Assembly: GCA_964371725.1 (NCBI GenBank)
Contig: CAYJNQ010000001.1
Coordinates: 124,001 to 188,000, forward strand
Direction of reading: 5' to 3'
Source of the DNA: JAAYCI01 sp964371725
GTDB lineage: Bacteria > Bacillota > Clostridia > Oscillospirales > Ruminococcaceae
Length of the DNA: 64,000 nt
The translations under genes and the position numbers were made by a program. A model generated the notes under the pieces. The model was not told the origin of the DNA, did no database searches, and saw nothing but the letters and a program-made list of their open reading frames with translations. The first letter of the stretch is position 1. Every line of letters begins with the position of its first letter. Below are positions 1 through 8,293 of the stretch, in pieces.

Positions 1-53
1 CGCACTTTCTTAGCCATCGCTTCCAATGCCAAAATTGGGTTTTCGTGCATCAT
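1..53 (-). CDS. 5' end of an unidentified gene (possibly transketolase), cut by window edge
   Basis: Only the first 17 codons are visible, reading MMHENPILALEAMAKKV. An AAGGAGGA-type ribosome site overlaps the stop of the transaldolase gene, and the start lies one base past that stop, so the gene is translationally coupled to it. Bacterial transketolase N-terminal halves often begin with a short helix of the type LE-x-x-A-K-x-(I/V)-R. Transketolase also commonly sits beside transaldolase in dihydroxyacetone-type operons, for example the Listeria lmo0341-lmo0352 region. The identity is therefore an inference from context; the visible residues alone do not establish it. Confidence 0.5.
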   Translation of the reverse strand, partial: MMHENPILALEAMAKKV

Positions 54-54
54 T

Positions 55-708
55 TTATCCTCCAAATACAGCTTCATAGTCTTGTTTGAACTTTTCGATG
101 CCCGCCGTGGTAAGCGGGTGCTTTGTCATTTGCTCGATAACCGAATAGGGAACCGTGGCAATATGTGCACCGGCCAAGGCACTGTCTGTCACATGCATCG
201 TGGTACGAATGGAGGCCGAAATGATTTCGGTTTCAATGCCATGCAGGGCAAACATATCGGCAATGGAGGAAATGAGGTCAATGCCCGGCTGGGAAATATC
301 ATCAAGACGCCCCACAAACGGCGACACATAAGCCGCACCTGCGCGCGCAGCCAAAAGAGCCTGGTTTGCCGAGAAAACCAACGTGACATTGCAGGCAATG
401 CCTTCGGCAGCCAACACTTTTACCGCCTTCAGCCCCTCTACCGTCATCGGGATTTTCACCACCATATTTTTATGAATCTTAGCAATTTCACGCCCTTCTG
501 CTATCATGCCCGCTGCATCTTCGGTGGTGGCTTTCACCTCGCCGGAGATGGGTCCGTCCACAAGCGAGGCGATTTCCGCAATCACCTCTTCAAACACACG
601 ACCCTCTTTTGCAATCAAGGATGGGTTTGTGGTTACACCACAAATAACGCCCATGTCGGCCGCCTTTTGGATATCGGAAACGTTGGCTGTGTCAATAAAT
701 AATTTCAT
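55..708 (-). CDS. tal: transaldolase, short (MipB/TalC-type)
   Basis: A 217-residue single-domain transaldolase of the short family shared with fructose-6-phosphate aldolase. It would move a dihydroxyacetone unit between sugar phosphates in the cytoplasm. The N-terminal FIDTAN and GVTTNPS strands are intact, and the Schiff-base lysine is K85 in NMVVKIPMT, the same number as in E. coli FsaA. Where FsaA has glutamine in its AQVMAT motif, this protein has glutamate (SGEVKAT, E57), the choice seen in true transaldolases, so transaldolase is preferred over aldolase. It is next to last in the AI-2/dihydroxyacetone cluster and would feed C3 units into pentose and hexose phosphates. The start follows GGAAGGAT. 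Confidence 0.92.
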   Translation of the reverse strand: MKLFIDTANVSDIQKAADMGVICGVTTNPSLIAKEGRVFEEVIAEIASLVDGPISGEVKATTEDAAGMIAEGREIAKIHKNMVVKIPMTVEGLKAVKVLAAEGIACNVTLVFSANQALLAARAGAAYVSPFVGRLDDISQPGIDLISSIADMFALHGIETEIISASIRTTMHVTDSALAGAHIATVPYSVIEQMTKHPLTTAGIEKFKQDYEAVFGG

Positions 709-745
709 TTTTATCCTTCCTGCCGATACACTCGGCCGCTCGGTT

Positions 746-1543
746 TTATAATCGGTTTTTGGCTGTTTCGCTTAGCACATCGCGGATGATCTTGTTGAAG
801 TTTTTGGCATCCCAGGCACTGCGTCCAATAAAAAGTCCATCCACATTATCAAGGCCAATAAAGGGCACGGCGTTTTCCGTGTTAACACTACCACCATACA
901 AAATCGGAATACGCTCGCCCATGTCCTGCCCGTAGAGCGCGCACAAGGTTTCTCGAATCATCGCGTGTATCTCACGCACATAGCTAGCATCTGCCGGTAC
1001 ACCATTCACACCAATGGCCCACACAGGCTCATAAGCAATCCACAATTGTTCCGGCCTTTCGGGTTTTGCAGAAAAAAGCCCCACTTTCAGCTGCGTTCTC
1101 AGCACCTCAGCCGAAATGCCATAGTCTTTTTGTTCCTTCGTTTCGCCCACACAAAGCAGCGCTGTGAACCCGTGCTGCAAGGCCGCACACACTTTTTGGT
1201 TCTCCATCTCATCGGTTTCATGCAGCACATGCCGGCGCTCGCTGTGGCCAATTTCCACCACCTTCACGCCCACTTCTTTGAGCATCAGGGGGGAAATTTC
1301 ACCCGTGAATTGGCCTTCATCCTCCCAGCCCATATTCTGTGCACCCAAGGATATGCCGGTCTCTTTTGCCACTACACGGGCCGACTCAAGACTGGTAAAA
1401 GATGGAATCACAAACAGTTCCATCCACTCTCTATCTATATCTTCAGTATAACGCCCCAGTTCTTTTAAATAGTGCAAGGTATCCGCAATGGTTTTGTACA
1501 TTTTTGTATTCGTTCCGAGATACAGCTTTTTTTGCACCGGCAT
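746..1543 (-). CDS. triose-phosphate isomerase family protein (cluster-specific paralogue)
   Basis: A TIM-barrel isomerase of about 265 residues. The catalytic set is visible: lysine in GTNTKMYK, histidine in EIGHSERR, glutamate in AYEPVWAIG, and the phosphate loop LYGGSVN. The N-terminal loop has TNTK where housekeeping enzymes have GNWK. Such divergent paralogues occur as TpiA2 in Listeria and as L-erythrulose-1-phosphate isomerases (EryH/LerI) in tetritol pathways. In this cluster it could turn dihydroxyacetone phosphate from LsrF into glyceraldehyde-3-phosphate, or isomerise a tetrulose phosphate made by DhaKL. Sequence alone does not settle the substrate. An in-frame GTG lies one codon upstream; the ATG was preferred. 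Confidence 0.88.
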   Translation of the reverse strand: MPVQKKLYLGTNTKMYKTIADTLHYLKELGRYTEDIDREWMELFVIPSFTSLESARVVAKETGISLGAQNMGWEDEGQFTGEISPLMLKEVGVKVVEIGHSERRHVLHETDEMENQKVCAALQHGFTALLCVGETKEQKDYGISAEVLRTQLKVGLFSAKPERPEQLWIAYEPVWAIGVNGVPADASYVREIHAMIRETLCALYGQDMGERIPILYGGSVNTENAVPFIGLDNVDGLFIGRSAWDAKNFNKIIRDVLSETAKNRL

Positions 1544-1565
1544 CACCCCTCATCCATGCATTCTA

Positions 1566-2024
1566 TTATTTGAAATTCTCTGCTTCTACCGCTATGATTT
1601 TTTCCACTTTCGATGTCGAGGGGCCATCTTTGAACTCAAGGCCCATCCACTCTTTCAAAATGGTTTTGGCAAGTTCCGGGCCAATAACACGTTCACCAAA
1701 GCATATTATATTGCCGTTGTTGCTCAAAATAGACCGCTGCGCAGAAAAAATATCATGGCCCACAGCCGCACGAATGCCTTTGCACTTGTTGGCTGTCATG
1801 CACATGCCAATGCCCGTGCCACACACCAAAACACCGCGTTTTTCATAGTCGCTCTCTATAATTTTATCGCACACAGCCTTGGCAAACAGCGGATATTCCG
1901 TGTTGTCTTCTTTGGAAAAGGCCCCCACATCTTCCACTGCCACACCCATATCTTGCATGGTTTTTTTAAGTTCATCTTTCAACGAAACTGCCGCATTGTC
2001 GCATCCTATCACTACTGAACGCAT
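1566..2024 (-). CDS. RpiB/LacAB-family sugar-phosphate isomerase, tetrose-type candidate
   Basis: A 152-residue RpiB-fold protein. The base-carrying motif VCGTGIGM keeps the catalytic cysteine, followed by ANKCKGIRAA. Two histidines of canonical ribose-5-phosphate isomerase B are missing: GCDHAG reads GCDNAA, and the ring-opening histidine (QHND in E. coli RpiB) is serine in the segment ILSNNGN. A C4 phosphate needs no ring opening, so this pattern suits a D-erythrulose-4-phosphate/erythrose-4-phosphate isomerase (EryI/DerI-like); that substrate is an inference. The start was chosen behind GAGGAAAAGG. An alternative ATG lies six codons upstream. The gene sits between deoR and the tpi-like gene. 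Confidence 0.85.
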   Translation of the reverse strand: MRSVVIGCDNAAVSLKDELKKTMQDMGVAVEDVGAFSKEDNTEYPLFAKAVCDKIIESDYEKRGVLVCGTGIGMCMTANKCKGIRAAVGHDIFSAQRSILSNNGNIICFGERVIGPELAKTILKEWMGLEFKDGPSTSKVEKIIAVEAENFK

Positions 2025-2098
2025 CCTTTTCCTCACTTTCATAAAGCCCTTCGCTATTTTGCCGGGCTTCGTTTTTAAATTTAACCGCCACTTGCCAA

Positions 2099-2878
2099 CT
2101 AAATGGCGAAATGCACTTCAATGCCCATATCTTTCAATAGCTCTTGCCAGCTTGCCGAAAGCTTTGCATCGGTTACCACAATATCAATTTCCGAGATTTG
2201 AGCAAAATGTGCCGGACAAATGTTCGAAAACTTACTGGAATCGGCCAGCAGAATTTTGGTGAGGGCCGAATCGAGTACCGCACGCTTCAAGGGCACTTCG
2301 TGCCCTTTTGCACAGGTGATGCCCAAAGTTTCATGCACACCCGAGGCCGATAGAAACAGCTTGTTTGCCCGAATACTGCGCACAAGCTCAATGCTTTGGT
2401 CTGATAAGAACAGCTGCTCTTTTGGATAAAAGAAGCCCCCACCGAAAATGATGTCTACACCTTCTTTTTGGATAAGCCGTGTTAAAATATTGTAGTTATA
2501 ACAAAACACGGTGAGCTCCTTGTGTTCCGGTATATGCTTTGCCAAACGGTCTGTGGTAGAGCCTGTGTCTATGAACAACACATCCCCTGGCTCTATCAAA
2601 CGCACCGCATAGCGTCCGATGGCATCTTTTTCCACATTTTGCTTTTCTTGCTCACTGCGCAGCTCATAATCCGTGTCTGCCATTAAGGGCGCCATTCTTT
2701 GATACACCGCTTTTCCATGGCTACGCTGTACACGGTTGTCGGCTTGCAAAACATCTAAATCGCGCCGCACCGTCACATCGGAAACACCCATCGACTGTGA
2801 GAGCTCTTTTACAGAAATACTCCCATTTTGTCGCACAAGCTCTTCCATTTTGATAAGCCTTGAATCGCGCTTTCCCAT
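2099..2878 (-). CDS. DeoR-family transcriptional repressor of the cluster
   Basis: About 259 residues with the classic DeoR/GlpR layout. The N-terminal winged helix-turn-helix has the recognition segment VSDVTVRRDLDVL. A C-terminal sugar-phosphate-binding domain carries FIDTGSTTDRLA and the late segment ADSSKFSN. Enteric lsr operons use LsrR of the SorC family, so here a different regulator type takes that place. A phosphorylated intermediate such as phospho-AI-2, dihydroxyacetone phosphate or a tetrulose phosphate is the likely inducer (inference). It lies inside the operon, so expression is probably autoregulated. The ATG was chosen on family length. A TTG nine codons upstream has an AGAGGA site and remains possible. 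Confidence 0.88.
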   Translation of the reverse strand: MGKRDSRLIKMEELVRQNGSISVKELSQSMGVSDVTVRRDLDVLQADNRVQRSHGKAVYQRMAPLMADTDYELRSEQEKQNVEKDAIGRYAVRLIEPGDVLFIDTGSTTDRLAKHIPEHKELTVFCYNYNILTRLIQKEGVDIIFGGGFFYPKEQLFLSDQSIELVRSIRANKLFLSASGVHETLGITCAKGHEVPLKRAVLDSALTKILLADSSKFSNICPAHFAQISEIDIVVTDAKLSASWQELLKDMGIEVHFAI

Positions 2879-2941
2879 TGTTCTGTCACCACCCATTGCA
2901 ATCAAGTTGTCCTCTTGGCCCGTTCCTTCCCCTTCATGCCG

Positions 2942-3322
2942 TTACTCTTTTGGCGGATAATTCTCCACTTCCACCTTGTCCTGTATTTGGTAGGGCGCCA
3001 GCATAAATACAGCCTTAAAGGGCACGGTGCCCGGGTTGCGCAAGTAGTGCATGTCGGGCGGTGCGCAATGAATCAAATCACCGGCTTTGCAAAAGTAAAC
3101 TTCTTCGCCCACATGAATTTCCAATTCGCCCTCTAGCACAAAGAAGTTTTCTTCCATGATGTCGTGATAGTGTGCCGGAAAAGACTCTCCTGGCTGCAAC
3201 TGCACCACACCACAGCTCATGCGCGGACCCTTCATAAGATATTTCGGTCCACTGTCGCCAAAGCGGTATTCTGCTTCGTTTTCGTTCATCACCTTTTTTT
3301 TGTTTAGCAGTAAACTTTCCAT
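2942..3322 (-). CDS. small cupin-domain protein, possible LsrG substitute
   Basis: A 126-residue single-domain cupin starting behind AAGGAGAG. Cupin motif 1 is GESFPAHYHDIMEENFFVLEG, with H-x-H and the following glutamate. Motif 2 is in AGDLIHCAPPDMHYL, which supplies the third histidine. A bound divalent metal is therefore likely. The gene lies between lsrK and deoR, where it would act on a small cytoplasmic intermediate. LsrG, the isomerase between LsrK and LsrF in enteric bacteria, is not encoded nearby, so this cupin (or the VOC protein at 6658) could perform that step. That role is an inference from context; no substrate can be read from the sequence. Confidence 0.85.
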   Translation of the reverse strand: MESLLLNKKKVMNENEAEYRFGDSGPKYLMKGPRMSCGVVQLQPGESFPAHYHDIMEENFFVLEGELEIHVGEEVYFCKAGDLIHCAPPDMHYLRNPGTVPFKAVFMLAPYQIQDKVEVENYPPKE

Positions 3323-3362
3323 TTTGTCTCTCCTTTTCGCTTTCTTTCCCGATACCCAACGC

Positions 3363-4931
3363 TTAGCCGGAAAGGCCGGGCGCACTCCACATATGCTTTG
3401 TCTTTTGTGCATCGGCAAGTCCCAATTGCACTGCGTATATTTCCTTCCATGCCTTGTAGGCCGCTCGATACACATCTTGGTTTGCCGCGTTTGGTGTGTA
3501 CACTTTTTCCACTTCCAGCAAAGAATCAGCCACATCACTTGCTGATTTATACACCCCGGCGCCCACACCGGCCAGCACGGCTGTGCCAAGGGCACTGGCC
3601 TCTTTCACCTTGGGCACCTTCACAGGCAACTCCAAAACATCGGCCAAAATTTGGCACCAAAGCGGGCTTTTGCTTGCACCGTTTGCAAACAGAATTTCAC
3701 TTGGCATATTGCCCGTCACCTCGTGCACAAGTTCAAGATGCCCTTTGGTAACCAAGCAGGCATTCTCCATGATGGCACGATAAAAGGTGTATCGGTCGTG
3801 CTTTGTGGGGTCGATGGAGAAGTTGGTAAAGGTGGGGCTTGCATGTTTCCACGAGATATAGTTCATCACATCGGAAAAGGCGCACTGCATCCCATTGCAG
3901 CCTGCCGGCACTTTGGCCGCGTGTTCGTCCATGATTTGGTAGGGGTCTACCCCCTGTTCTTCCGCCTGCATTTTTTCAAGCTGGCAAAAAGCATCTCGAT
4001 ACCAGCGCATCACAAGCCCCGGATAGAAGGCCAATGCTTCGAATTGCCACACACCGGGCACGGCATGGCAGTTCACGCGCACGCGGCAGTTTTCATCTGT
4101 CTGCGGCTTGTCTGTGTTGTATTCATACTGCCAGAAACTACCCCCAAACACGGCAGCTTGCCCCGGTTTTATCAACCCAAGACCCACACAACCAAGCTGG
4201 GCATCACCACCACCGGCCACAAGGGGCGTGCCCGAGGCAAGGCCCGTTTCAGCCGCAGCGGCATCACTCACGGCACCAATCACGGTGCCGCTCTCGGCCA
4301 CAGGCGGAAAAATGTCGTCTTTCAGGCCACAGGAGGCCGCAATGGACGGTTCCCATGCGCGTTTATCCAAGCTGAAAATGCCCGTGGTACAGGCATTGCT
4401 CGGCTCGCTTGTTAATGTGCCACTCAGTTTGTACAAAATCCAGTCGTTAAACATAGAGATGTAGGCCGTATTTTCGTAGACCTCGGGCAGGGTATTTTTT
4501 ACCCACAACAACCGCGGCAAGGCACCCAGTGCATAGGTTTGCCCCGATTGCGCATAAATACTTTTCTGGCGCTCTTCATCACTTTTCACAAGCTCGGCTG
4601 TCTCGTTTTGGCTGCGCGCATCCACATTCGCACAGGCCCAAATTTCCTCTTTTTTCGCATTGTATAGAACAATGCCCTCGCGCATACACGTGGAGGAAAT
4701 GGCTGCGATATCAGCCGCATCAACGCCCGTTTTCTCTAAAACCCCACGTACACACGCACGTGTTAAATCCCAGTTGAAGGTCCAATCAAAATCCATGGAG
4801 CCGGGATAACGTGGGTCTTCCCCATGTGTCCATTCCCTTTGCACGCAGCCGAGCTGATGCCCTTTCAAATCGAACAAAACCGCGCGCACACTACCGGTTC
4901 CCGCGTCGATTGCCATGAGATATTGTTTCAT
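3363..4931 (-). CDS. lsrK: autoinducer-2 kinase LsrK (FGGY family)
   Basis: A 522-residue FGGY carbohydrate kinase, close to the 530 residues of E. coli LsrK. It shares long LsrK-specific blocks: the N-terminal MAIDAGTGSVRAV, then CMREGIVLYN, IWACANVDAR, GGGDAQLGC, GLVMRWYRDAFC, KEASALGTAVLAGVGAG and a near-identical WSAPGL end. LsrK phosphorylates the open-chain form of AI-2 (DPD) at C5 in the cytoplasm and so traps it. The gene follows dhaK-dhaL with 36 bases between, and has a perfect AAGGAGGT site. In enteric bacteria lsrK sits beside lsrR, apart from the lsrACDBFG operon; here it is inside the catabolic operon. Confidence 0.94.
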   Translation of the reverse strand: MKQYLMAIDAGTGSVRAVLFDLKGHQLGCVQREWTHGEDPRYPGSMDFDWTFNWDLTRACVRGVLEKTGVDAADIAAISSTCMREGIVLYNAKKEEIWACANVDARSQNETAELVKSDEERQKSIYAQSGQTYALGALPRLLWVKNTLPEVYENTAYISMFNDWILYKLSGTLTSEPSNACTTGIFSLDKRAWEPSIAASCGLKDDIFPPVAESGTVIGAVSDAAAAETGLASGTPLVAGGGDAQLGCVGLGLIKPGQAAVFGGSFWQYEYNTDKPQTDENCRVRVNCHAVPGVWQFEALAFYPGLVMRWYRDAFCQLEKMQAEEQGVDPYQIMDEHAAKVPAGCNGMQCAFSDVMNYISWKHASPTFTNFSIDPTKHDRYTFYRAIMENACLVTKGHLELVHEVTGNMPSEILFANGASKSPLWCQILADVLELPVKVPKVKEASALGTAVLAGVGAGVYKSASDVADSLLEVEKVYTPNAANQDVYRAAYKAWKEIYAVQLGLADAQKTKHMWSAPGLSG

Positions 4932-4967
4932 AACAGACCTCCTTTTTTGCTTGGCTTTTGCATTTTT

Positions 4968-5606
4968 TTACGCACTTACACTTTGTACATAGGCACTCAT
5001 CGTTTTGAAAATCACCCAAACACTTGTGGCACCCGCATCTTGAAAACCAATGGTGCTGCTTTGCGTTTTAGCACGTCCGAATTTCGCTTCAAAATCCTTC
5101 GTGCTCTCCATACCTTTTTCAGCGGCCTCAGCTGCTTTTTGCAACAGGTTAACGAAATCTCCGCCTTCATTTTCTTTCAAAGCTGAAACGGCAGGCGCCA
5201 GTGCATCCACCATGGTTTTGTCTCCCACTTCGGCCTTGCCGCGCTCTTGGATGACTGCGAGGGAACGCTCGAACATGGAGGCAAACTCGGCTGTGTTTAT
5301 TTCAGCCTTTGCTTCGCATCCTTTTGCACCGCCCATGAACAGGCTGCCAAAGATGACGCCCGAGGCACCACCCATGCTCATGAGCATGGCTTTTCCCGCC
5401 GCTGTAAACAGGGCATACACATCTTCACAATCCTGCATACCCTCTAGCTTGGTCTTTGCTTTTTTCAGGCCACCCTCCATGCCGATTCCGTGGTCGCCGT
5501 CGCCGATGGCGCTGTCCACTTCCGTGAGCATCGGCTTTGCCTCAATGATGGCATCGGCCACCAAAAGCAACATCTCGCGTGCCTGTTTTGCATTCAATGT
5601 GTTCAT
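4968..5606 (-). CDS. dhaL: dihydroxyacetone kinase-type nucleotide subunit DhaL
   Basis: A 212-residue DhaL domain. The metal-ADP ligands are D31, D36, D38 and H39 in LTEVDSAIGDGDHG, with the same spacing as E. coli DhaL. The family block SMGGASGVIFGSLF is also present, and QTKS- and GDKTMVDAL-like motifs follow. DhaL supplies the phosphate to the substrate held by DhaK. No phosphotransferase subunit DhaM is seen in the window, so the donor could be ATP in a two-subunit enzyme, or DhaM may be elsewhere. The start directly abuts the dhaK stop and has an AAGGAGGG site. Substrate choice (dihydroxyacetone or erythrulose) is open. Confidence 0.92.
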   Translation of the reverse strand: MNTLNAKQAREMLLLVADAIIEAKPMLTEVDSAIGDGDHGIGMEGGLKKAKTKLEGMQDCEDVYALFTAAGKAMLMSMGGASGVIFGSLFMGGAKGCEAKAEINTAEFASMFERSLAVIQERGKAEVGDKTMVDALAPAVSALKENEGGDFVNLLQKAAEAAEKGMESTKDFEAKFGRAKTQSSTIGFQDAGATSVWVIFKTMSAYVQSVSA

Positions 5607-6608
5607 CTACCGGCCCTCCTTTGCATAATAGGGGCAGAAACAAGGCATGTTATACAGTTTTTTCATCTCTGCATCCACACGCAAAATAGAAACCGACAGA
5701 CCACCCATCTCTTGGCAGGTGCAAAAGCTGTTGATGTCTGCGTCGTGCACGATTAGACCGTCGGCTTGCAAAAGCGCATTCAACTCGCGGTAGACAATGC
5801 CCATCTCCAAAATGGTCGTGCTCCCAAGTCCGTTCACCAGCACACACACTTCATCGCCTTTAGAAAGCGGCATGTCCTTGCAAATGTTTTCATACAAATG
5901 CCGTGCAATCTCGTCTGCCGTTTGCATTTTCACGCGGGCAATGCCCTTTTCGCCGTGAATACCCATGCCATATTCCATTTCGTCATCGGCAATTTCAAAC
6001 GTGGGTTTATCAAGACCCGGAATTTGCCCGGGGCTTGTAGCCACACCGATGCTACGCAAATTGTCGCGTGCTCGCTCCAAAAGTGCCACCACTTCGGAAA
6101 GACTGTAGCCCGCGTCACATGCGGCACCCGCCAATTTCACCATAAACAAATTGCCCGCAATACCCCTGCGGTCCGTCAGGCGCTCTTGCGGTGCCGAGGC
6201 GCAGTCATCCCACACACGAATTTGTGCGCACTCGATGCCCTCATCTTGCAGCATCTCTTCGGCCATGTCAAAATTCATATTATCGCCTGCATAGTTTCCA
6301 TATAAGAACAATACGCCTTTCCCACTTTGCACGGCCATGGCTGTTTCATAAATCACCCCCGGGTTCGGCGAGGCAAAGATGTTGCCACAGGCAGATGCAT
6401 CGGCAAGCCCTTTGCCAACAAACCCACCAAACATCGGCTCATGCCCGCTGCCGCCGCCTATTACAAGTGCCACTTTGTCTTTGCGCGGGGTTTTACTCAG
6501 AATGCCGTTCACATCTTCATGTTTTGTTATATACTGATTATAACAGGCTACCAGGCCTTCAATCGCCTCGTCCACCACATTGTCTGCATGGTTCATGATT
6601 TTTTTCAT
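5607..6608 (-). CDS. dhaK: dihydroxyacetone kinase-type substrate subunit DhaK
   Basis: A 333-residue DhaK domain. The phosphate-contact motif GGGSGHEP is present, as is the catalytic aspartate in NYAGDNMNFDMA. The histidine in YGMGIHGEKGI corresponds to His218 of E. coli DhaK, which binds the ketone covalently as a hemiaminal. DhaK homologues also act as tetrulose kinases in erythritol and threitol pathways, so the ketotriose or ketotetrose choice is unresolved. Fusion to the lsr genes is unusual: LsrF already releases phosphorylated dihydroxyacetone, so DhaKL suggests a second substrate enters the same pathway. The ATG was chosen behind GGGAGAG. A longer frame upstream lacks support. Confidence 0.93.
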   Translation of the reverse strand: MKKIMNHADNVVDEAIEGLVACYNQYITKHEDVNGILSKTPRKDKVALVIGGGSGHEPMFGGFVGKGLADASACGNIFASPNPGVIYETAMAVQSGKGVLFLYGNYAGDNMNFDMAEEMLQDEGIECAQIRVWDDCASAPQERLTDRRGIAGNLFMVKLAGAACDAGYSLSEVVALLERARDNLRSIGVATSPGQIPGLDKPTFEIADDEMEYGMGIHGEKGIARVKMQTADEIARHLYENICKDMPLSKGDEVCVLVNGLGSTTILEMGIVYRELNALLQADGLIVHDADINSFCTCQEMGGLSVSILRVDAEMKKLYNMPCFCPYYAKEGR

Positions 6609-6657
6609 ACACTCATCTCTCCCATCACATGGATACACAAAACTATTTATGTTTGCT

Positions 6658-7050
6658 TTAGCTTAACCGCTGTACAAACTCCAGCTCGCAACCATTTGGT
6701 TCCTTCACCAAAATATATTCAAACCCAAGTTCTTCGCTGATGCAAGGCCCTTCCAAAATGGGCACACCGGCCTGTTTCAGGGTTTGACATACTTGCTTCA
6801 CATCGTTCACTTCCATGGCAAAATGCCGAAAACTGCCTGCCGCATTCGAGGGCAGGGCACTGCTTTCTGTTTCGAAGCGGTACTCGACCAGTTCCAAGCG
6901 AACACCTCCGGGCAAGCCGTAGTAGTAGATGTGATGGTCGCCTCGATCTACCTCTTCCAGTTTTGGCAAGCCCAAAAGCTCGCCATAGAAACGCGCCGAA
7001 TCCTGAACATTACGAATGTTAATGGTAATGTGGTTCACAGCTGAAATCAT
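6658..7050 (-). CDS. VOC-superfamily (glyoxalase-fold) metalloprotein
   Basis: A 130-residue two-repeat VOC protein. The four likely metal ligands are visible in order: H in AVNHITINI, E in VRLELVEYR, H in SFRHFAMEV and E in CELEFVQ. Family members include glyoxalase I, methylmalonyl-CoA epimerase and dioxygenases. Position after AKR and before dhaK suggests it epimerises, isomerises or detoxifies a reactive sugar-derived dicarbonyl of this pathway. AI-2 (DPD) is itself such a dicarbonyl. It is the second candidate for the missing LsrG step (inference). The true start lies downstream of a hairpin and promoter-like region, so this gene may open a sub-operon. Confidence 0.85.
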   Translation of the reverse strand: MISAVNHITINIRNVQDSARFYGELLGLPKLEEVDRGDHHIYYYGLPGGVRLELVEYRFETESSALPSNAAGSFRHFAMEVNDVKQVCQTLKQAGVPILEGPCISEELGFEYILVKEPNGCELEFVQRLS

Positions 7051-7151
7051 TGCTTTCCGCCTTTCTAAGCACTTTGATTTACGTATATTTGCAATCATCC
7101 TTTGCCAGCCGCAAGATGCCCGCATCCGGATGGTTGATTTCAAAATTAAGG

Positions 7152-7205
7152 AAAAAGCCGAAGCACACGCTGTTAAATTATAAGGCGCATGCTCCGGCTT
7201 CTTAA
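7152..7205 (-). promoter_or_regulatory. terminator-like hairpin with embedded promoter between AKR and VOC genes
   Basis: On the minus strand the transcript leaving the AKR gene can fold a long stem, with arms near 7155-7170 and 7185-7200, outer pairs AAGCCG/CGGCTT. A run of five U follows, so it looks like an intrinsic terminator. The same segment contains TTAAGA (7205-7200), 17 bases and TATAAT (7182-7177), a usable sigma-A promoter reading into the VOC gene. The cluster may therefore be two linked transcripts, lsrACDBF-AKR and VOC-dhaKL-lsrK-and-beyond. Confidence 0.5.
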
Positions 7206-7262
7206 CAAAATTCACCTGTTTTTGTCAAAATAACTGATCATTATAAGCTCTTTTTGACAGTA

Positions 7263-8258
7263 TTAGCCGTTGTCACGCATGGGCGGTGCCAAGAAATCTT
7301 TGCCCACCTGCTCAGGGATATGTTTTTTTACAATGGCTTCCATTTCATCGCACTGTGCGTCGGAGAGGCTCCAGCCCACACAGCCCTCAATCAAATCGAG
7401 TTGGTCTTTGCGGCGTGCACCCATGAGGGCACAGCTGATGCCACGATCCAAAACCCAACGCACACTGATTTGTGCCACGGTTTTATCCAATTTTTTTGCA
7501 TACTCTTTCAGTGCATCAATCGCAGCAAGATGTTGCTCGAATGCGGCACCTTGATATTTCGGGTCGTCTTGAGCGCGCATGTCGCCCTCGTTGAATTTGT
7601 AGCCCACATAATATTTGCCGTGCAACATACCGCGGCACAGGGCGCTGTATCCCAAAATGCTCATATTGTTCTTTTGCGCATAGGGAATGGGGTTTTCAAA
7701 CAACTTGTCTTCAAGGATATTGAAAGAAGGTTGGTTGAAGTGCAAGGGAGCCGCACTGCGCCACTCGTCCATTTGGGCGTTCGAGAAATTCGACACGCCG
7801 ATGGCACGAATCATTTTTTGCTCAAGGAAGCTATTCAAAGTTTTGGCCACTTCCTCGATGGATACTTTTTCGTCCGGCCAATGCACTTGGTAAATGTCGA
7901 TGCAATCGGTGCCAAGGCGCTCGAGGCTGGCTTCGATTTCCTTTTTCAAGGTATCGGCACGGCTGTCGCGATATACATTGCCCGCGTCGTCCCAGCTCAA
8001 ACCGCATTTGGTTGCCAAAATGCAACGTTTGCGATAGTCGCCTTCGCTAAGAGCCTTGCCCACAAGGCGCTCAGAATGGCCTGCTCCATAAGCCGGAGCC
8101 GTATCCACCAAGGTAACGCCCATGTCGATAGCCGCTTTCACACACTCCACGGCCGGGTCGTCCACAATGCCACCCCAACCTGCGCCACCCATCGCCCAGG
8201 TGCCAAGACCGAGGCGAGGAATTTCAAGACCCTCTACTGCTGTTTTAATGAATTCCAT
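7263..8258 (-). CDS. aldo/keto reductase
   Basis: A 331-residue NAD(P)H-dependent aldo/keto reductase. The catalytic tetrad is visible: D in LVDTAPAYG, Y in the same motif, K in ILATKCG and H in IYQVHWPD. GVSNF and the C-terminal nucleotide-binding segment LMGARRKDQLDL complete the barrel. It follows lsrF by 35 bases, so it is very likely cotranscribed with the AI-2 uptake genes. A reasonable role is reducing or oxidising a keto-sugar or dicarbonyl that enters through the transporter. Listeria and tetrose operons carry other dehydrogenases at this place, so the assignment of substrate is only by analogy. Confidence 0.92.
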   Translation of the reverse strand: MEFIKTAVEGLEIPRLGLGTWAMGGAGWGGIVDDPAVECVKAAIDMGVTLVDTAPAYGAGHSERLVGKALSEGDYRKRCILATKCGLSWDDAGNVYRDSRADTLKKEIEASLERLGTDCIDIYQVHWPDEKVSIEEVAKTLNSFLEQKMIRAIGVSNFSNAQMDEWRSAAPLHFNQPSFNILEDKLFENPIPYAQKNNMSILGYSALCRGMLHGKYYVGYKFNEGDMRAQDDPKYQGAAFEQHLAAIDALKEYAKKLDKTVAQISVRWVLDRGISCALMGARRKDQLDLIEGCVGWSLSDAQCDEMEAIVKKHIPEQVGKDFLAPPMRDNG

Positions 8259-8293
8259 TCAATTGCTCTCCTTTGACTTATCCATATCGTTTT

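Noticed and set aside
82..702. 206-codon frame antisense to transaldolase
   Set aside because: Mirror of a strongly supported gene, no ribosome site; the same holds for long antisense frames at 7254, 9285, 33913 and 60421.
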